Of a stretch of 64,000 nt of DNA, positions 47,139 through 56,159 are shown piece by piece. The notes under the pieces are model-generated. The model saw only the letters and a program-made list of their open reading frames with translations, did not search any database and was not told the origin of the DNA. This DNA comes from Bacillus sp. FJAT-42376 (GTDB lineage: Bacteria > Bacillota > Bacilli > Bacillales > Bacillaceae), in NCBI RefSeq assembly GCF_003816055.1, contig NZ_CP033906.1, positions 2,108,001 to 2,172,000 on the forward strand, in the 5' to 3' direction. Position numbers and translations under genes: made by a program. Position 1 is the stretch's first letter; every line of letters starts with the position of its first letter.

Positions 47139-47338
47139 GACCAGTAGTCTCCAGCAGGTTTGTCCCGGTAGAGCTTGAAGTTTCCTGTACTGAGGCGTTC
47201 TTTCGTTTTTACTTCGATCCGGTCATAGCACTCAGGACAGGTGTATGTGTGGATTGGCCGGTTTCGGAGCCTTTTAGCAAGCAGGGTTTCATCATTTATT
47301 GTGTGGACTTGGTCACATATAACACATTTTACTCTCAT
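47135..47338 (-). CDS. ylaI: YlaI-like zinc-ribbon protein
   Basis: 67 residues from the ATG at 47338, behind AGAGGTG. Two CxxC pairs (CVIC at about residue 5, CPEC at about residue 35) suggest a bound zinc. Matches the DUF2197/YlaI family (MRVKCVIC). Function unknown. The conserved neighbours ylaL, ylaJ and ylaK follow. Confidence 0.88.
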   Translation of the reverse strand: MRVKCVICDQVHTINDETLLAKRLRNRPIHTYTCPECYDRIEVKTKERLSTGNFKLYRDKPAGDYWS

Positions 47339-47475
47339 GGATAACACCTCTAAACTGTTTGTATAGACTGATTATACCACAGGCTGAAAAAGTTTCTGAG
47401 AGGGGACTGTTTTTGTTGGAACATTTGTGAAAAATCGGTATGATAGATGTATACTGCGGCATTGGAGGGATGAAG

Positions 47476-47931
47476 ATGGCAAATAAGGTTGAAATTCAGC
47501 TGATTGACCCGCTTTTTGACGCTTTGCAAAGGGAAAGATTTGTGACCATTGCAACCATTGATCATGAAACAGGTGCGCCGAATGTGAATGCAATTTCATG
47601 GGTGCTTGCTCCAGACCGCAACCGCCTTTATTTTGCACTGGATACTCGTTCAAGGATTTTGGAAAATATACATAAGCATCCAGCTGCTGTCATTAATCTT
47701 CTTGCGAACGAATCTGCCTATTCCATTATAGGAAACGCTCATGTCAAATACGATCGGATGGAAGATGTCCCGCTTAAGCTTTCTTTAGTGGAGCTCGAGA
47801 TCTCCGAAATTCGTGATGTCATGTTTTACGGGTCCCGGATTTCTGCAGAACCGCAGTACGCGAAAACTTACGATGAAAAAGCAGCAGCCCGTCTGGATCA
47901 GCAGGTCATGGACGCATTGAAAAAAGCTTAG
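47476..47931 (+). CDS. ylaL: Pyridoxamine 5'-phosphate oxidase-related protein YlaL
   Basis: 151 residues from the ATG at 47476, 6 nt after GGAGGG; earlier in-frame ATGs lie on or before that site. Split-barrel flavin-binding fold: RFVTIATIDHETGAPNVNAIS, LYFALDTRSRILENI, HPAAVINLL. Members bind FMN, F420 or heme; the cofactor and substrate are not known here. Its last codons are part of the terminator stem. Confidence 0.85.
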   Translation: MANKVEIQLIDPLFDALQRERFVTIATIDHETGAPNVNAISWVLAPDRNRLYFALDTRSRILENIHKHPAAVINLLANESAYSIIGNAHVKYDRMEDVPLKLSLVELEISEIRDVMFYGSRISAEPQYAKTYDEKAAARLDQQVMDALKKA

Positions 47932-47956
47932 CCGGTTTTTTCCGGCTAAGCTTTTA
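47922..47956. terminator. Bidirectional terminator between ylaL and ylaJ
   Basis: A 14-bp stem AAAAGCTTAGCCGG/CCGGCTAAGCTTTT with a T6 loop, overlapping the ylaL stop codon. Confidence 0.88.
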
Positions 47957-47968
47957 TGCGCTGTCTGC

Positions 47969-48580
47969 CTAGTTCTTCTTCAGTTCATGATTGGATTCGT
48001 CGTTCTGATGCTTATCCAATTCATTCTGGTCTTTTTTTGGAAGCTGATCATTGTCTTGCTCGGTTGGTTCTTTTTCCTGGTTATCAATCGTATCATTAGG
48101 TACATCCGGCATTACGCGTCCGACAATGGCGGCGAGTTCATCGAGAAGGCCTCCGATAGGCCGGCCCTGGCGGATTTCCTTTGCTAACTGACGGATTCTC
48201 TGGTTCGTATCGGCATCCGCAACAACGATGGCATTGGCGCCGTATGGATCGTTTTTAAGGCTCTCGGTTACGGAGTACTTGACGGATTCTACTTTGCTTC
48301 TGTCAAGCTCTGATTCCACGTCAATCCCGACAATGGCGTATTTGCCGAGTACAACAGCCGTTGCATCGTTGACATCCGGCACCCGGTTGGCGATATCAAC
48401 AAGATGTTTGGAAATTTGCTGTCCTGTTTTACGGTCAACCGGCCGTTCAATACTGTTTTTAACGGTAATAGGCTTGGATTTATAATCAGTAGATGTCTCA
48501 CCTTGGGAATTTTCATTGGCGGAACAGGCTGTGAGCATGAACAGGCCGGACAGGATGAAAAATAATAACGGTCGCAGCAT
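47969..48580 (-). CDS. ylaJ: YhcN/YlaJ family sporulation lipoprotein
   Basis: 203 residues from the ATG at 48580, 8 nt after AAAGGAG; the longer frame's TTG at 48598 lies within that site. Lipoprotein signal with lipobox LTAC near residue 19. The YhcN/YlaJ domain follows (ISKHLVDIANRVPDVNDATAVVLG), then a charged Asp/Gln/Asn-rich tail. Family members localise to the forespore or spore membrane. Confidence 0.9.
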   Translation of the reverse strand: MLRPLLFFILSGLFMLTACSANENSQGETSTDYKSKPITVKNSIERPVDRKTGQQISKHLVDIANRVPDVNDATAVVLGKYAIVGIDVESELDRSKVESVKYSVTESLKNDPYGANAIVVADADTNQRIRQLAKEIRQGRPIGGLLDELAAIVGRVMPDVPNDTIDNQEKEPTEQDNDQLPKKDQNELDKHQNDESNHELKKN

Positions 48581-48734
48581 AAGAGCACTCCTTTTCAATG
48601 GCTTTTAACTTTATTGTCTAAATAACCTTCTATCTTTATTCACAAAATCATATATTTTAGCATCGAATTATGAACAGGCTGTGGTGAGAGTGAAGGCGGC
48701 GTCTGCCGCCATATGCGGACTAGGAGGCGGAATA

Positions 48735-50063
48735 TTGAATAAGGTTTATGTATTGGACACGAATGTACTGCTGCAAGATCCGAATTCAATTTTTTCTTTT
48801 GATGACAATGAAGTGGTCATCCCGGCTGTTGTGCTGGAAGAAGTGGACTCCAAAAAACGCTATATGGATGAAGTTGGCCGAAATGCAAGGCAGGTTTCCA
48901 AATTGATTGACGGCCTGCGCGAAAAAGGGAAGCTTCATGAGAAAATACAGCTCCACAATGGGGGAGTCTTGAGAATAGAATTAAATCACCGGTCTTTCCA
49001 TGAATTGCAGGATATTTTTGTTGAGAAAACAAATGATAACCGGATTCTTGCCGTGGCCAATAATCTGTCAAATGAAGAAAAACTTAAAGAAAACGGCCGT
49101 CCGGTTATTATTGTAAGCAAAGATACGCTGGTCCGTGTAAAAGCAGATGCACTTGGGCTCATTGCTGAGGACTTTCTAAGTGACCGGGTGGTGGAAGTGG
49201 ACCACATTTATACAGGTTTCCTCGATTTGTACATAGACAGAGGAAATTTGGACAGGTTTTATGAAAAAAATGAATTGCTCCTGATAGAAATAACGAATCA
49301 TCCGTTTTATCCGAATCAGTTCGTCATCATGAAGGATGCACTCGGCGGATCTGCGTCAGCGGTGGGAATGGTGGATAAAACAGGGAAAAAGGTCAAAAGA
49401 CTGTTTACGGATCATGATCATATTTGGGGCATAAGGCCGAGGAATGTTCAGCAGACGATGGCGCTTGAATTGCTTCTTAGGAACGATTTGCCGCTTGTTA
49501 CGCTGGTAGGGAAGGCGGGCACAGGGAAAACCCTCCTGGCGCTTGCTGCGGGCCTTATGCAGACGGAGGATATGGGGACGTTTAAAAAGCTTCTGGTTGC
49601 AAGGCCGATTGTTCCGGTCGGCAAAGATATCGGTTTTCTTCCGGGAGAAAAGGAAGAGAAGCTTCGTCCCTGGATGCAGCCGATTTATGATAATCTTGAA
49701 TTTTTATTTAACACGAAAAAACCGGGTGAGCTTGATGCCATTCTGGCCGGCATGGGGTCAATTGAAGTGGAAGCTTTGACATATATCAGGGGGCGCAGCA
49801 TCCCGGATCAATACATCATCATTGATGAAGCGCAGAATCTGACGAAGCACGAGGTTAAAACCATCCTTACAAGGGTTGGGGAAAGAAGCAAAATTGTCCT
49901 CATGGGGGATCCGGAGCAAATTGATCATCCGTATCTGGATGAGTACAATAATGGACTGACGTATGTAGTGGAAACATTTAAAGACCAGCAGATTGCCGGG
50001 CATGTCAAGCTCGTTAAAGGAGAACGGTCAGGCCTCGCTCAGCTTGCGGCTGATTTGCTGTAA
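48735..50063 (+). CDS. ylaK: PhoH-like protein with N-terminal PIN domain (PhoH2)
   Basis: 442 residues from TTG at 48735, 7 nt after AGGAGG, giving the same length as I recall for B. subtilis YlaK. The PIN domain (1-130) starts YVLDTNVLLQDP with its acidic metal site; the PhoH ATPase domain has Walker A GKAGTGKTLLAL and Walker B YIIIDEAQNLTK. PhoH2 proteins combine RNA unwinding and RNase activity, as shown for mycobacterial members. A terminator follows. Confidence 0.92.
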   Translation: MNKVYVLDTNVLLQDPNSIFSFDDNEVVIPAVVLEEVDSKKRYMDEVGRNARQVSKLIDGLREKGKLHEKIQLHNGGVLRIELNHRSFHELQDIFVEKTNDNRILAVANNLSNEEKLKENGRPVIIVSKDTLVRVKADALGLIAEDFLSDRVVEVDHIYTGFLDLYIDRGNLDRFYEKNELLLIEITNHPFYPNQFVIMKDALGGSASAVGMVDKTGKKVKRLFTDHDHIWGIRPRNVQQTMALELLLRNDLPLVTLVGKAGTGKTLLALAAGLMQTEDMGTFKKLLVARPIVPVGKDIGFLPGEKEEKLRPWMQPIYDNLEFLFNTKKPGELDAILAGMGSIEVEALTYIRGRSIPDQYIIIDEAQNLTKHEVKTILTRVGERSKIVLMGDPEQIDHPYLDEYNNGLTYVVETFKDQQIAGHVKLVKGERSGLAQLAADLL

Positions 50064-50068
50064 TGAAG

Positions 50069-50101
50069 GGGAAGGTGCCCGGTCAGGCACCTTCCTTTTT
50101 T
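50069..50101. terminator. Bidirectional terminator after ylaK
   Basis: A 10-bp stem GGAAGGTGCC/GGCACCTTCC with a 6-nt loop and T6, overlapping the stop of the convergent gene. Confidence 0.9.
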
Positions 50102-50597
50102 ACAAGATCACGATTTCTTTAACCTTTTTGATCGGGAAACTGCGATTGGACCCGTCTCCGAAATATAAGTGCATCGGTCCATCTTCTTTTAGCGGTTTTC
50201 CGTCGATGCTGAATGCGGCAATCATCTCCATGGCCTGTTCAAGGGAGATAACGGAAATTTCATCTTCTGAAACGATATGGACAGATGCTGCATCCTGACC
50301 GATCTCAGCATTTTCTAAAAAGGGAGCAAACCGGATTCCGAATGTTCCTGCAGCAAGTTCCTGCTTCTTGAATACTTTTTTCTCCGTCTGCGGGGCTGGT
50401 GCTTCATTGCCTTCTTTGATTTCCCTGTCCCAGTGTCTGGAAATGGATTTAGTATAGTCCTCATCATCGTTTGTTTTTTCTGTTCTGCTGTTAAAGAAAC
50501 TTTCAAGATCTGCTTTGCGGTCGTCAAAGATCCATACACTTGGATCAATGGTGATCGGATATTTTACTTTCCCGGTTATCTGAATGATATCATTCAT
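50100..50597 (-). CDS. Hypothetical protein between ylaK and ylaN
   Basis: 165 residues, not recognised. A folded N-terminus (IIQITGKVKYPITIDPSVWI, an 'acidic FDDR' segment) is followed by a charged linker and a C-terminal domain (DGPMHLYFGDGSNRSFPIKK). No membrane segment. It has an AGGAG-type ribosome binding site and stands alone. B. subtilis has glsA2 (ylaM) in this interval, which is absent here. Confidence 0.75.
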   Translation of the reverse strand: MNDIIQITGKVKYPITIDPSVWIFDDRKADLESFFNSRTEKTNDDEDYTKSISRHWDREIKEGNEAPAPQTEKKVFKKQELAAGTFGIRFAPFLENAEIGQDAASVHIVSEDEISVISLEQAMEMIAAFSIDGKPLKEDGPMHLYFGDGSNRSFPIKKVKEIVIL

Positions 50598-50798
50598 TTT
50601 CCATCACTCCTCCAGTAGCCATTATAAGGCCTTAGGGACGGCTTGTCATGAACGGCATGCAGATAGAATGCACCGGGTGCCGTTTATTGGCGAAGCAAAG
50701 CAGGTTTTGTCCCCCACATATACCTTGCATTTTTCTTTTTTTCCCTTTAATATTAATAGGTAGATTAGAGGTAATCGCTCGGGAACGGAGGGATTCAT

Positions 50799-51080
50799 TT
50801 GGCTTCTGAGATTGCGATTGATCATCGTGAGAAGGCGCTTGCGCTTTTGAAAGCTGACGCTGATAAAATCATGAAATTAATCAAGGTTCAGATGGATAAT
50901 TTAACAATGCCCCAATGCCCTCTCTATGAAGAGGTTTTAGATACACAAATGTTTGGTTTATCCAGAGAAATTGATTTCGCCGTACGCCTTGGTCTTGTGT
51001 ATGAGCATGAAGGAAAAGTACTGCTGGATTCCCTTGAACGCGAGTTATCTGTGCTGCATGAGGCATTTACGAAAAAATAA
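50799..51080 (+). CDS. ylaN: UPF0358 family protein YlaN
   Basis: 93 residues, same length as B. subtilis YlaN, starting at TTG behind CGGAGGGA. The conserved [20 protein letters not shown] block is present. YlaN is needed under iron limitation in B. subtilis and has been reported to interact with Fur. It precedes ftsW but is separated by a terminator. Confidence 0.93.
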   Translation: MASEIAIDHREKALALLKADADKIMKLIKVQMDNLTMPQCPLYEEVLDTQMFGLSREIDFAVRLGLVYEHEGKVLLDSLERELSVLHEAFTKK

Positions 51081-51088
51081 AAACCTAG

Positions 51089-51128
51089 AACTCAAACTCA
51101 TTGCATGACAATAGTTTGAGTTTTTTTA
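51089..51128 (+). terminator. ylaN terminator
   Basis: A 10-bp stem AACTCAAACT/AGTTTGAGTT with a 14-nt loop, followed by T7. Confidence 0.85.
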
Positions 51129-51320
51129 GCATTTAGAGGGATTCTTTTGGCCTGGATGCAAGCCATGCTTTTCCTAATGGAATTCCTCCATTCGTTCGTT
51201 GTGCGAAGCGGCTTACCCTGATACGATGAAAGAGAAGGCAGATTGAATCTGCAGTGTGCAAATAATTCGAAAAGACAAAATTTTTAGAAGAATTAATTGA
51301 AAAAGTAGGGAAGAGAGTTT

Positions 51321-52538
51321 ATGATAAAAAAAATCCTAAAATCATATGATTATACTCTGATTTTCTCCATCTTTCTGCTTTGTGTGTTTGGACTGGTCAT
51401 GGTATACAGTTCCAGTATGATCACCGCAGTGGCAAGATTCGGGACTGAGAGTGACTTCTTTTTTAAGAAGCAGCTGATTACAATTTGTGTCGGAACGGTT
51501 GCATTTCTTGCAGCGGCAGTGATTCCTTACCGAATCTTTCTGACGAAAAAACTAATGCCGGCCATCATGCTTGTTTCAGTCGGCCTTCTCGGTATTCTGT
51601 TTCTATACGGGCATACGGCAGGAAATGCGAAAAGCTGGATCAAGATTGCCGGTTTTACGATGCAGCCTGCAGAATTTGTTAAGCTGAGTGTGATTCTTTA
51701 TTTGGCAGCAATCTATGAAAAAAAGCAGGCTTACATTAATAACTTTAAAAAAGCTGTGATGCCGCCTCTCTTTTTCACAGGATTTATTTGCTTACTGATT
51801 GTCATCCAGCCGGATATTGGAACAGCGATGATCATCGCCCTGATTGCAGCAGTGATGGTGTGTGTTTCAGGCATGAATTGGAGAAGCATTACAGGCCTGG
51901 CTCTGCTGGCTGTTTTATTTCTTCTGCTTCTCAGTCCGATAATTTTTATGAATTCGGACAAGTTTATTACACCTGAGCGAATATCAAGATTTGAAGGGTT
52001 TACAGATCCTTTTGGAACAGAAGAAGATGACGGCTATCAGCTGGCGAATTCTCTTTATGCCATTGGTTCGGGAGGGATTACAGGGCTCGGACTCGGCAAC
52101 AGTGTCCAAAAATACGGCTATCTTCCTGAATCCCATACGGACTTTATCATGGCGATTATTGCAGAGGAGCTTGGTCTGTTTGGAGTCCTTTTCGTATTGG
52201 GCCTGCTTGGGGTCGTCATTTTCAAAGGATTTTTGATTGCAAGGAAATGCGAAGACGCTTTTGGTACGCTGCTGGCTGTTGGAATATCCAGTATGATTGC
52301 CATCCAGGCAGGGATTAACTTGGGAGGACTGACCGGGTTGATTCCCATCACAGGGGTAACCCTTCCGTTTATCAGCTACGGAGGATCATCGATGCTTGTA
52401 TTGATGATTTCTGCAGGTCTTCTAGTCAATGTGTCTATGTTTGCGAATTATCGAATGAAGTACCGTACCGGGACAGATAAAGCAGGGGTAAAAAAGACCG
52501 TTCCCCCATTTAAAAATCCGATGTCCAGCAAAATGTGA
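51321..52538 (+). CDS. ftsW: Septal peptidoglycan glycosyltransferase FtsW
   Basis: 405 residues, about 10 membrane helices, SEDS family. Typical features are GLVMVYSSSM in the first helix, AKSWIKIAGFTMQPAEFVKL, YLPESHTDFIMAIIAEELG and the C-terminal LPFISYGGSSMLV. It polymerises lipid II at the division septum with a class B PBP. The place between ylaN and pycA is that of B. subtilis ftsW, separating it from SpoVE and RodA. AGGGAAGAGAG precedes the ATG. Confidence 0.94.
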   Translation: MIKKILKSYDYTLIFSIFLLCVFGLVMVYSSSMITAVARFGTESDFFFKKQLITICVGTVAFLAAAVIPYRIFLTKKLMPAIMLVSVGLLGILFLYGHTAGNAKSWIKIAGFTMQPAEFVKLSVILYLAAIYEKKQAYINNFKKAVMPPLFFTGFICLLIVIQPDIGTAMIIALIAAVMVCVSGMNWRSITGLALLAVLFLLLLSPIIFMNSDKFITPERISRFEGFTDPFGTEEDDGYQLANSLYAIGSGGITGLGLGNSVQKYGYLPESHTDFIMAIIAEELGLFGVLFVLGLLGVVIFKGFLIARKCEDAFGTLLAVGISSMIAIQAGINLGGLTGLIPITGVTLPFISYGGSSMLVLMISAGLLVNVSMFANYRMKYRTGTDKAGVKKTVPPFKNPMSSKM

Positions 52539-52595
52539 TATTCTATTTTTAAATATGACACACTAATATAGTTGCCTTAGGAGGAGATCCATCTC

Positions 52596-55500
52596 ATGCA
52601 AACAATCCAAAAAGTGCTTGTGGCTAACCGCGGGGAAATTGCGATTCGTGTATTCAGAGCCTGTACAGAACTGAATATAAGAACCGTTGCCATTTATTCA
52701 AAAGAAGATGCCGGAGCTTATCACCGCTATAAAGCGGATGAAGCTTACCTTGTAGGCGAGGGGAAGAAACCGATTGATGCCTATTTGGATATAGACGGCA
52801 TTATTGAAATCGCAAAGGCTAATAATGTGGATGCCATCCATCCAGGCTATGGGTTCTTGTCCGAAAATATTCATTTCGCAAGACGGTGCGAGCAGGAAGG
52901 CATCATATTCGTAGGACCTGAATCAAAGCACTTAGATATGTTTGGAGATAAGGTTAAGGCAAGAAAACAGGCTGAATCAGCTGGTATTCCGGTGATTCCG
53001 GGGAGCGATGGCCCTGTTGAAAACTATGAGGATGCAGTCAGCTTCGGAGAAAAATACGGGTATCCGTTTATCATTAAAGCGTCACTTGGCGGCGGCGGAC
53101 GGGGCATGAGAATTGTCCGGACGAAGGCTAGTGTAAAAGAATCGTTTGAACGGGCCAAATCAGAGGCAAAGGCAGCATTCGGCAATGATGAAGTATATGT
53201 AGAAAAACTGATCGAGAATCCGAAGCATATTGAAGTGCAGATTATGGGAGATGCGAGCGGGAATATTGTTCACTTATTTGAACGGGACTGCTCCATTCAA
53301 AGAAGGCATCAAAAAGTCGTGGAAGTGGCTCCAAGCGTTTCTCTAGGGGAAGACTTCAGACTGGCCATTTGCGATGCCGCCGTGAGATTGATGAAAAAAG
53401 TAGAGTATGTGAATGCGGGAACGGTCGAATTTCTTGTATCCGGAGATGAATTTTATTTCATTGAAGTAAATCCGAGGGTGCAGGTTGAACATACCATTAC
53501 AGAGATGATTACCGGCGTGGATATCGTTCAGACCCAGCTTATGGTGGCAGATGGTCTGAAACTTGACAGTCCGCAAATCGGAATCTCGTCTCAGGATGCA
53601 GTACATACGAACGGATATGCCATTCAGTCCCGTGTAACGACAGAAGATCCGTTGAATAATTTTATGCCGGATACAGGAAAAATCATGGTGTACCGCTCCG
53701 GCGGCGGATTCGGTGTACGCCTGGATGCAGGGAATGGATTCCAGGGAGCTGTGATCACCCCTTATTACGATTCGCTGTTGGTTAAGGTCTCGACATGGGC
53801 TTTGACATTTGAACAGGCGGCTGCCAAGATGGTTCGGAATCTTAAGGAGTTCAGAATCCGCGGCATTAAAACCAATATTCCGTTTCTAGAAAATGTGGTG
53901 AAGCATGATTCATTCTTAAGCGGTGAATACAATACAACGTTTATTGACAGCTCTCCTGAACTGTTTATTTTTCCTAAACGGAAGGACCGCGGAACGAAAA
54001 TGCTGAGCTACATCGGCAACGTAACCGTGAACGGCTTTCCTGGAATCGGCAAGAAAAAGAAGCCTGATTTCGATCTGCCTCCGGTACCAAGCATTAAACA
54101 CATCGGGGACTTTCCTTCGGGAACGAAAAACATCCTTGAAGAGCGTGGCGCGGAAGGTCTGGTCAAGTGGATTAAAGAACAGCCGCAGGTCCTTCTCACG
54201 GATACGACATTCCGGGATGCCCACCAGTCCTTGCTGGCAACAAGGCTTCGTACGACGGATATCATGAAAATTGCTGAGCCAACTGCAAAGCTCGCTCCGG
54301 AGCTGTTTTCCCTTGAAATGTGGGGAGGGGCCACTTTTGATGTGGCATACCGGTTCTTGAAAGAGGATCCTTGGGATCGTCTGCTGACGGTCAGAAAACA
54401 GGTTCCAAATGTTCTTCTCCAAATGCTCCTGAGAGCTTCTAACGCAGTAGGCTATAAAAATTATCCGGATAATGTCATTAAAGAGTTCGTTGAAAAGTCA
54501 TCCAACGCAGGAATAGACGTTTTCAGAATTTTTGACAGCCTGAACTGGGTAAAGGGAATGACGCTTGCTATTGATGCTGTCCGTGACAGCGGAAAACTTG
54601 CAGAAGCCGCCATTTGTTACACAGGAGATATTCTTGATCCGTCACGAAGAAAGTATGATCTGACCTATTATAAGGAGCTTGCGAAGGAATTAGAAAATGC
54701 GGGAGCTCATATTCTGGCAATTAAAGACATGGCGGGCCTGTTAAAGCCCCAGGCTGCTTATGATCTGATTTCTGCCTTGAAAGAAACGATTGAAATCCCG
54801 ATTCATCTTCATACGCATGATACGAGCGGAAACGGAACGTTTATGTATGCCAAGGCTGCGGAAGCAGGGGTCGACATTGTCGACGTGGCTGTCAGTTCAA
54901 TGGCGGGACTCACATCCCAGCCAAGTGCCAGTACATTCTACTATGCACTCTCCGGTATGGATAGGCAGCCTAAATTAAATGTAGATGTGCTCGAACAGCT
55001 CTCTCATTATTGGGAAGGTGTCCGGAAGTATTATCAGGATTTTGAGAGCGGGATGATTGCACCGCATACCGAAGTGTATCAGCATGAAATGCCGGGCGGT
55101 CAATACAGCAATCTGCAGCAGCAGGCTAAAGCTGTAGGTCTTGGGGACCGCTGGGATGAAGTGAAGGAAATGTACCAGCGTGTGAACACGTTATTCGGGG
55201 ATCTTGTAAAAGTAACCCCATCCTCCAAAGTAGTAGGGGACATGGCCCTGTTTATGGTACAGAATCATCTATCGGAAGATGATGTTTATGAGCGTGGAGA
55301 GTCCCTTGATTTTCCGGATTCTGTTGTCGAGATGTTCGAAGGATACCTGGGGCAGCCTCACGGCGGTTTCCCGAAGGAGCTACAGCGGATTATCCTGAAG
55401 GGCAAAGAACCGATTGAAGTAAGACCCGGTGAGCTCCTGAAGCCGGTCGACTTTGATAAAATCAAAGAAGACCTGTTCCAGACGCTGAACAGACCTGTAA

Positions 55501-56033
55501 CAAGCTTTGAGGCGATTGCCCATGCTCTATATCCGAAAGTATTTTTGGATTATGCTAAGACGTTTGAGCAATTTGGGGATGTGTCCGTGCTCGATACCCC
55601 AACTTTCCTCTATGGAATGAGACTCGGGGAAGAGGTTGAAGTGGTCATCGAACAAGGGAAAACACTGATTGTGAAGCTGGTTTCAATCGGAGAGCCTCAA
55701 GCGGATGGAACAAGGGTTGTGTATTTTGAATTGAACGGGCAGCCCCGTGAAGTCATTATTAAGGACGAAAGCATCAAATCAGCCGTTGCTGCAAAATTGA
55801 AAGCCGATGGCGGCAATCCGGAGCATATCGGAGCTTCCATGCCTGGAACGGTCATTAAAGTTCTCGTCTCCAAGGGCGAGAAAATTAACAAAGGCGATCA
55901 TTTAATGATCACAGAAGCGATGAAAATGGAAACGACTGTACAGGCTCCATATTCAGGAGTCGTAAAAGAAATTCATGTAAGCAATGGAGAGCCGATTCAA
56001 ACCGGGGATCTGTTAATTGAACTATCCAATTAA
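52596..56033 (+). CDS. pycA: Pyruvate carboxylase
   Basis: 1145 residues, full length. Order: biotin carboxylase (about 1-455, ATP loop GGGGRGMRIV), carboxyltransferase (about 530-830, LLTDTTFRDAHQSLLATR, metal HLHTHDT), allosteric/tetramerisation region, and biotinyl domain with K1110 in EAMKMETT. It makes oxaloacetate from pyruvate, ATP and bicarbonate. TAGGAGGAG precedes the ATG; a terminator follows. Confidence 0.98.
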   Translation: MQTIQKVLVANRGEIAIRVFRACTELNIRTVAIYSKEDAGAYHRYKADEAYLVGEGKKPIDAYLDIDGIIEIAKANNVDAIHPGYGFLSENIHFARRCEQEGIIFVGPESKHLDMFGDKVKARKQAESAGIPVIPGSDGPVENYEDAVSFGEKYGYPFIIKASLGGGGRGMRIVRTKASVKESFERAKSEAKAAFGNDEVYVEKLIENPKHIEVQIMGDASGNIVHLFERDCSIQRRHQKVVEVAPSVSLGEDFRLAICDAAVRLMKKVEYVNAGTVEFLVSGDEFYFIEVNPRVQVEHTITEMITGVDIVQTQLMVADGLKLDSPQIGISSQDAVHTNGYAIQSRVTTEDPLNNFMPDTGKIMVYRSGGGFGVRLDAGNGFQGAVITPYYDSLLVKVSTWALTFEQAAAKMVRNLKEFRIRGIKTNIPFLENVVKHDSFLSGEYNTTFIDSSPELFIFPKRKDRGTKMLSYIGNVTVNGFPGIGKKKKPDFDLPPVPSIKHIGDFPSGTKNILEERGAEGLVKWIKEQPQVLLTDTTFRDAHQSLLATRLRTTDIMKIAEPTAKLAPELFSLEMWGGATFDVAYRFLKEDPWDRLLTVRKQVPNVLLQMLLRASNAVGYKNYPDNVIKEFVEKSSNAGIDVFRIFDSLNWVKGMTLAIDAVRDSGKLAEAAICYTGDILDPSRRKYDLTYYKELAKELENAGAHILAIKDMAGLLKPQAAYDLISALKETIEIPIHLHTHDTSGNGTFMYAKAAEAGVDIVDVAVSSMAGLTSQPSASTFYYALSGMDRQPKLNVDVLEQLSHYWEGVRKYYQDFESGMIAPHTEVYQHEMPGGQYSNLQQQAKAVGLGDRWDEVKEMYQRVNTLFGDLVKVTPSSKVVGDMALFMVQNHLSEDDVYERGESLDFPDSVVEMFEGYLGQPHGGFPKELQRIILKGKEPIEVRPGELLKPVDFDKIKEDLFQTLNRPVTSFEAIAHALYPKVFLDYAKTFEQFGDVSVLDTPTFLYGMRLGEEVEVVIEQGKTLIVKLVSIGEPQADGTRVVYFELNGQPREVIIKDESIKSAVAAKLKADGGNPEHIGASMPGTVIKVLVSKGEKINKGDHLMITEAMKMETTVQAPYSGVVKEIHVSNGEPIQTGDLLIELSN

Positions 56034-56037
56034 AGGG

Positions 56038-56069
56038 AAAAGCAGCCGTCAGCGGCTGCTTTTTTTCAT
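56038..56069 (+). terminator. pycA terminator
   Basis: AAAGCAGCCG/CGGCTGCTTT stem with a 4-nt loop and a T7 tail. Confidence 0.88.
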
Positions 56070-56159
56070 ACCTGTCAGCACATTTAATCTGTACCATGCT
56101 TGTTTTTCCAGTTAAAATCTTCTCCAGAAGGGAATGGTCCTATTAGAGGAGGGTGAAAA